From the NCBI GenBank assembly GCA_021806355.1, contig JAJZXT010000076.1:1-10320 (forward strand): 10,320 nucleotides of DNA, given 5' to 3'. Below, one piece after another: positions 7,181 through 10,320 of this stretch. The translations under genes were made by a program, and so were the position numbers. Position 1 is the first letter of the stretch; each line of letters starts with the position of its first letter. Under the pieces are notes generated by a model that worked only from the letters and a program-made list of their open reading frames with translations, had not been told where the DNA came from and did no database searches. Origin of the DNA: Thermoplasmata archaeon. GTDB taxonomy: Archaea; Thermoplasmatota; Thermoplasmata; Thermoplasmatales; Thermoplasmataceae.

Positions 7181-8287
7181 ATGAGCCAGTATGAGGGTAT
7201 ACTTTCTGACATATGGAAGAAAGTAAACCGCGGTGATTCGCCATCGTACGATGAGATTGTATTCATGTATGATTCTGCAAACATCAATGACCTTGGAAGA
7301 ATGGCAAGGTCCATTACCGATGGCCTTACCGGAAAGCAGGTCAGTTTTGTATCAAACATGATTATGAATTATACGAATGTGTGCAATGTCAGGTGCAAAT
7401 TTTGTGCATTTTACAGGACAGGATCAGAGGATGATGCCTACATGCTGAATGTGGAAGACGTGGTATTGAGAGTAAAACATTTTTATGACACGTTTGGGAT
7501 CAAGCAGTTGCTTATACAGGGCGGAGTTAATCCTGATTTGCCCCTTGACTATTATGTAAACCTATTTCAGACTCTTCATGAAAAATTTCCAGATCTTGGG
7601 ATTCACGGACTATCCACGTCAGAACTTTCATTTATTTCTAAGAAAGAAAAGATAACAATCCCAGAACTTCTTGAAACATTACGCAAAGCTGGACTTGAAA
7701 CTATTCCAGGGGCAGGGGCCGAGATATTTTCTGATGAGGTGAGAAAGATATTAAGAAGACCCTTGGGAAGTGGAAAAGAATGGTTGAGCATAATGGAAGA
7801 AGCCCATAAATTGGGAATCAGGACAAGCGCGACCATGATGTTTGGTCATGTGGAAGAGAGCAGGCATAAGGCGGAACACCTGCTTTCAATACTGGAGCTG
7901 CAAAAGAAATATCACGGGTTTGTTTCCTTTACACCATGGAACTTTGAACCCGGCAATACGCAACTTGAAAAGGAAAATATTGTTAAGTATAGGGCAGGTG
8001 GGGTTGATGTGCTGAAAAATATAGCAATATCGAGAATTGTTTTCAATAAACATTTACCCATAATACAATCCTCATGGCTAACAAATGGCGTTCAGATGGG
8101 TCAAATGGCCCTTTTGTATGGGGCAAACGACTGGGGCGGAACAATTTATGATGAGAAGGTCATCCCTGCTACCGGCAAGAGTGTTGGTAATCTCAGGAAA
8201 GAAATTATCATAGAGAGTGTTAAGGAAATAGGCATGATACCTGTAGAGAGAGATAATATGTACAGGACTATAAGGAATTATAATTGA
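7181..8287 (+). CDS. mqnC: Cyclic dehypoxanthine futalosine synthase (radical SAM), MqnC
   Basis: MqnC cyclises dehypoxanthine futalosine to the spiro intermediate of the futalosine menaquinone pathway. NYTNVCNVRCKFCAFYR (63-79) carries the iron-sulfur cysteines 68, 72 and 75. Further MqnC signs are LIQGGVNPDLPLDYY (111-125), IHGLSTSEL (141-149), IPGAGAEIF (175-183), a TSATMMFGHVE segment and FVSFTPWNFEPGNT. CofH of F420 synthesis is the nearest alternative, but GAGAEIF and the WNFEPGNT segment favour MqnC, as do neighbouring mqnE and mqnA. The 368 residues are full length. The ATG at 7181 has no Shine-Dalgarno site and no better in-frame start upstream. The stop TGA shares a base with the truD ATG. 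It is the paralogue of MqnE, with the cysteines at the same residue numbers (68, 72, 75). Confidence 0.92.
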   Translation: MSQYEGILSDIWKKVNRGDSPSYDEIVFMYDSANINDLGRMARSITDGLTGKQVSFVSNMIMNYTNVCNVRCKFCAFYRTGSEDDAYMLNVEDVVLRVKHFYDTFGIKQLLIQGGVNPDLPLDYYVNLFQTLHEKFPDLGIHGLSTSELSFISKKEKITIPELLETLRKAGLETIPGAGAEIFSDEVRKILRRPLGSGKEWLSIMEEAHKLGIRTSATMMFGHVEESRHKAEHLLSILELQKKYHGFVSFTPWNFEPGNTQLEKENIVKYRAGGVDVLKNIAISRIVFNKHLPIIQSSWLTNGVQMGQMALLYGANDWGGTIYDEKVIPATGKSVGNLRKEIIIESVKEIGMIPVERDNMYRTIRNYN

Positions 8288-9483
8288 TGAGGACACAGAA
8301 TTTGCAGGGATTAATTAAAAATTCTGCCGAAGATTTCGTTGTTGAAGAAATACCGGAGGCTTTTGAAACAAAATATGACGGGAAATATACCATCCTCAAG
8401 GTGAAGTTAACCAACTGGGACACGAACCGCTTTGTATCTGTCCTGGCACGCATGCTCCAGATCAGCAGGAAAAGAATCACGTTCGCCGGAACGAAGGATA
8501 AGAGGGCAGTGACTACCCAGTATTTTTGCATCAATGGCACATATTCCAATCAGCTGGAAAAGCTTTCAGATTGCGAAGTTCTTGAAGTCTTCAAGACAGA
8601 CAAAATGCTCAGAATGGGAGATCTGGCTGGAAATAGGTTCAAGATCAAATTGAAGCTTGATGGGATCAGTGATGAAACTATCGAGATGGCAAATAACTCT
8701 ATCACGAAAGAAGGCGGCTACTGGAATTTGTACGGCGAGCAAAGGTTTGGCACCACTCGCAGCAATACACATAAAGTTGGCGAACAGCTTTTGAGGGGTA
8801 ATTTTGAGCAGGCGGCTAAGCTATACCTCTATGATCCTGAGTTTGACACGGAAGAATACAGGGTAAACCTCTCCCGCGATTGGGATTACAAGAAGGCACT
8901 GGATGAATATCCCGAATTTCTTAATTTTGAGAGGGCAATTATATCTCATCTTAATTCAGGAGGGAGGTATGAAGATGCACTGGATGTATTGCCAAGAACC
9001 CTTGAGATCATGTTTGTCCATTCCTTTCAATCCATGATGTTTAACCGCATGCTTGAAACCAGGAGTAAATATTCAGAATCACGATCACAAATATTTGAGG
9101 GAGATTTAGTTCAGAAGACAGATAGATATTTCAACATATCAGGAGACCTTATTGAAGTTACTTCATTCAACTTTGATAAGATTTTTAAATTGTCGCTTGA
9201 GGGAAAGGTCTCTGCAGTTATGCCGCTGGTTGGATTTGAAACTCCACGCCAGAATGGTATTCCCGGTGAAATAGTTGAGAAAACATGTAATGAATTTAAG
9301 GTTGAAAGGTCCATGTTCAAGATAAACGGCAAAGGTGAACTTTCTTCCTCGGGAAATTTTAGAAGCATCAGGTTTTATCCAGTGGAGTTTGGATGCAGGG
9401 AAAAGTGCCTGGATTTCAGCCTCGGAAGAGGGATGTATGCCACGGCATTAATTACGCAAGTATTAAATCTAATAAAAAATTGA
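8287..9483 (+). CDS. truD: tRNA pseudouridine synthase D (Pus7/TruD family)
   Basis: TruD isomerises a uridine in tRNA to pseudouridine: U13 in bacteria, and in archaea position 13 and possibly others. The catalytic motif FAGTKDKRAVTTQ (67-79) contains nucleophile Asp71. An early FVVEEIP (17-23), NLYGEQRFGTTR (147-158) and the terminal GRGMYATA (380-387) are family hallmarks; residues of about 160-340 correspond to the TRUD insertion domain. At 398 residues it fits archaeal TruD. I chose the ATG at 8287, which overlaps the mqnC stop as TGATG; a TTG at 8284 is in frame but is less likely. An AGGAA about 12 bases upstream may help initiation, and coupling to mqnC is likely. No functional link to menaquinone synthesis is known to me. 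Confidence 0.96.
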   Translation: MRTQNLQGLIKNSAEDFVVEEIPEAFETKYDGKYTILKVKLTNWDTNRFVSVLARMLQISRKRITFAGTKDKRAVTTQYFCINGTYSNQLEKLSDCEVLEVFKTDKMLRMGDLAGNRFKIKLKLDGISDETIEMANNSITKEGGYWNLYGEQRFGTTRSNTHKVGEQLLRGNFEQAAKLYLYDPEFDTEEYRVNLSRDWDYKKALDEYPEFLNFERAIISHLNSGGRYEDALDVLPRTLEIMFVHSFQSMMFNRMLETRSKYSESRSQIFEGDLVQKTDRYFNISGDLIEVTSFNFDKIFKLSLEGKVSAVMPLVGFETPRQNGIPGEIVEKTCNEFKVERSMFKINGKGELSSSGNFRSIRFYPVEFGCREKCLDFSLGRGMYATALITQVLNLIKN

Positions 9484-9488
9484 ATTTG

Positions 9489-9521
9489 TTGGCCTGCTTT
9501 TGAAAAATTAGATTAGGCCAA
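9489..9521. terminator. Inverted repeat between convergent truD and tbp
   Basis: TTGGCCT (9489-9495) and AGGCCAA (9515-9521) form a perfect 7-base-pair stem with a 19-base loop that contains TTTTGAAAAATTA. It spans the 24-base gap and the last codons of tbp, including its stop (9508-9510). The position suits a shared two-way terminator, although the right arm is also coding sequence and this may partly be chance. Confidence 0.45.
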
Positions 9522-10062
9522 CTTTCTGCAATTCTTTTTTTACCTTGATAACTGCCTGTTCTATTTCGCTCTCTTCTTTGGCGCCTGTACACACAACCTT
9601 TCCAGAGCCAAAAAGAAGCAGGACTACCTTGGGTTCCTCGACTCTGTAAACCAGACCCGGAAACTGCTCCGGTTCATACTCGACGTTTTCAAGCCCAAGT
9701 GACATGGCAATATCTGTAAGATTCAGGTCTGCCTCAAGATCGTATACCGCTACGATGTTTTGAACCACGATATCTGGATTGTCATAAACTTCAATTCCCG
9801 CCTTTTTAAGCCTGCTGATTATCGTTTGTATTGTCAGTTTAACGTTTGCAAGATTCTTTGCCCCTGTACAGTTGACCTTACCGCTTCTGAATATAAGAAC
9901 TGCAGTTTTTGGTTCTGTTAGCCTGTATATTAAACCGGGAAACTGCTCCGGTTCATACTCTGATCCTTCAAGTGCCATGGCTATCTGGCTCAAATCAAGA
10001 TGCTCAGCAAGTGACGTTGATGCAACAATGTTCTCTATATTGATCTTTTCTCTCTCGCTCAT
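9508..10062 (-). CDS. tbp: TATA-box-binding protein (TBP)
   Basis: TBP is the general transcription factor that binds and bends the TATA box and recruits TFB and RNA polymerase. The 184 residues are two imperfect TBP repeats (about 8-90 and 98-184) forming the saddle. Both contain EYEPEQFPGLxYR (35-47 and 128-140) followed by a LxFxSGKVxCTGAK segment (56-69 and 149-162); the DNA-intercalating Phe candidates are F41, F58, F134 and F151. The protein ends right after repeat 2, without the acidic tail of some archaeal TBPs. The ATG at 10062 has no Shine-Dalgarno site and lies about 30 bases from a strong TATA box, so the message is probably leaderless. The gene converges with truD. Repeat symmetry and length make the call secure. 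Confidence 0.98.
   Translation of the reverse strand: MSEREKINIENIVASTSLAEHLDLSQIAMALEGSEYEPEQFPGLIYRLTEPKTAVLIFRSGKVNCTGAKNLANVKLTIQTIISRLKKAGIEVYDNPDIVVQNIVAVYDLEADLNLTDIAMSLGLENVEYEPEQFPGLVYRVEEPKVVLLLFGSGKVVCTGAKEESEIEQAVIKVKKELQKVGLI
9659..9681. repeat. 23-base exact repeat inside tbp (other copy 9938-9960)
   Basis: Bases 9659-9681 equal 9938-9960, offset 279 bases (93 codons). They encode the same EYEPEQFP motif in the two TBP repeats, with identical codons. Confidence 0.9.
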
Positions 10063-10076
10063 ATAAATCTATTGGT

Positions 10077-10100
10077 TATTTAAATACAGTATATAAACCT
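10077..10100 (-). promoter_or_regulatory. tbp promoter with two TATA-like boxes
   Basis: On the minus strand TTTATATA lies at 10097-10090, 28-35 bases before the tbp ATG, the expected place for a leaderless transcript. A second TATA-like TATTTAAATA follows at about 10086-10077. A further TTTATA abuts the start codon. TBP could bind its own gene at both sites, giving simple autoregulation; that is inference. Confidence 0.6.
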
Positions 10101-10320
10101 CCCATTCAAAATTAGATGATTACTTTATTGTCTAAACCCTTTAGTTTGCCAACAATAAAATGCAATTTAACATTTGCGAGCGGGAATTCCCCTTTCGCAA
10201 GATAGGGGATGAAAGCGAGCTAAAAGGTTACTATTTCTCGCAGGATATTGATCTGTCCGCTGGCAGACAGAAGTGAAAGAGGTCGGATCGCATATTGCTT
10301 CATGCGTGCCTGCATCCGTA
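10101..10320. other. Right edge without a certain gene; GC-richer, competing short open frames
   Basis: Bases 10101-10160 are AT-rich spacer. From about 10176 the sequence rises to roughly 50% GC. A plus-strand frame from ATG 10160 runs 38 codons to a TGA at 10274, starting MQFNICEREF; TTTATT near 10123 would suit its leaderless promoter. Plus-strand reading frames in the other two phases are open to the window end from about 10224 and 10252, so a truncated or frameshifted gene is possible. On the minus strand, a frame open from the edge ends in TAG at 10222-10220, with about 32 codons (ending ILREIVTF), and could be the 3' end of a gene outside the window, with the nested inverted repeat at 10174-10200 as terminator. 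Its four Arg codons are all CGN. I recognise none of these products, and a structured RNA is also conceivable. Confidence 0.35.
10174..10200. repeat. Nested inverted repeat
   Basis: TTGCGA (10174-10179) pairs with TCGCAA (10195-10200), enclosing the perfect palindrome GGGAATTCCC (10182-10191). GCGAGC also occurs at 10176-10181 and 10215-10220 as a direct repeat, and CCCCT (10189-10193) can alternatively pair with AGGGG (10204-10208). It may be an RNA fold, an operator or a terminator for a minus-strand gene. Confidence 0.6.

Noticed and set aside
8284..8286. TTG as the truD start
   Set aside because: The ATG directly after it gives the classic TGATG overlap and the expected N-terminus.
5895..8287. 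The two radical SAM genes as CofG/CofH of F420 synthesis
   Set aside because: The GGGAEIF and GAGAEIF motifs, the PLKF and WNFEPGNT segments and the mqnA neighbour fit MqnE and MqnC better.

Overview
The window looks like part of an archaeal chromosome, most likely from the Thermoplasmatales or a close relative. The evidence is an archaeal TATA-binding protein gene, TATA-like boxes placed for leaderless or near-leaderless transcripts, an archaeal-type TruD, a giant secreted thermopsin-type acid protease, and a futalosine menaquinone pathway of the kind known in Thermoplasma relatives. Base composition is moderately AT-rich. I cannot name a genus from the sequence alone.

Layout, left to right. 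Positions 1-3399 (minus) hold the first 1133 codons of a very large surface or secreted protein: signal peptide, thermopsin (peptidase A5) region, NosD-like beta-helix region, then tandem repeats of about 76-80 residues that continue past the left edge. A 272-base gap carries its promoter and a weak hairpin after the next gene. Positions 3672-7013 (minus) hold three tightly packed genes, transcribed mqnE -> mqnA -> guaB. A 167-base divergent control region (7014-7180) separates them from mqnC and truD on the plus strand (7181-9483), whose coding regions touch in a TGATG overlap. truD converges on tbp (9508-10062, minus) over a 24-base gap with an inverted repeat. The last 250 bases hold the tbp promoter and a somewhat GC-richer edge without a certain gene.

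How the genes work together. MqnA (chorismate dehydratase), MqnE (aminofutalosine synthase) and MqnC (dehypoxanthine futalosine cyclase) are three steps of the futalosine route to menaquinone. The nucleosidase and MqnD steps are not in the window. MqnE uses SAM and the pathway later releases a purine base, so guaB directly after mqnA may be more than chance. truD (tRNA pseudouridine synthase) and tbp (general transcription factor) are housekeeping genes.

Points most worth a second look: the chimeric repeat unit with an abrupt switch point in the thermopsin-like protein; the divergent MqnA with His where relatives have a conserved Asn; 21-base-spaced direct repeats in the mqnE/mqnC control region; and the unexplained structured right edge. 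I see no CRISPR array, insertion sequence, tRNA or rRNA.
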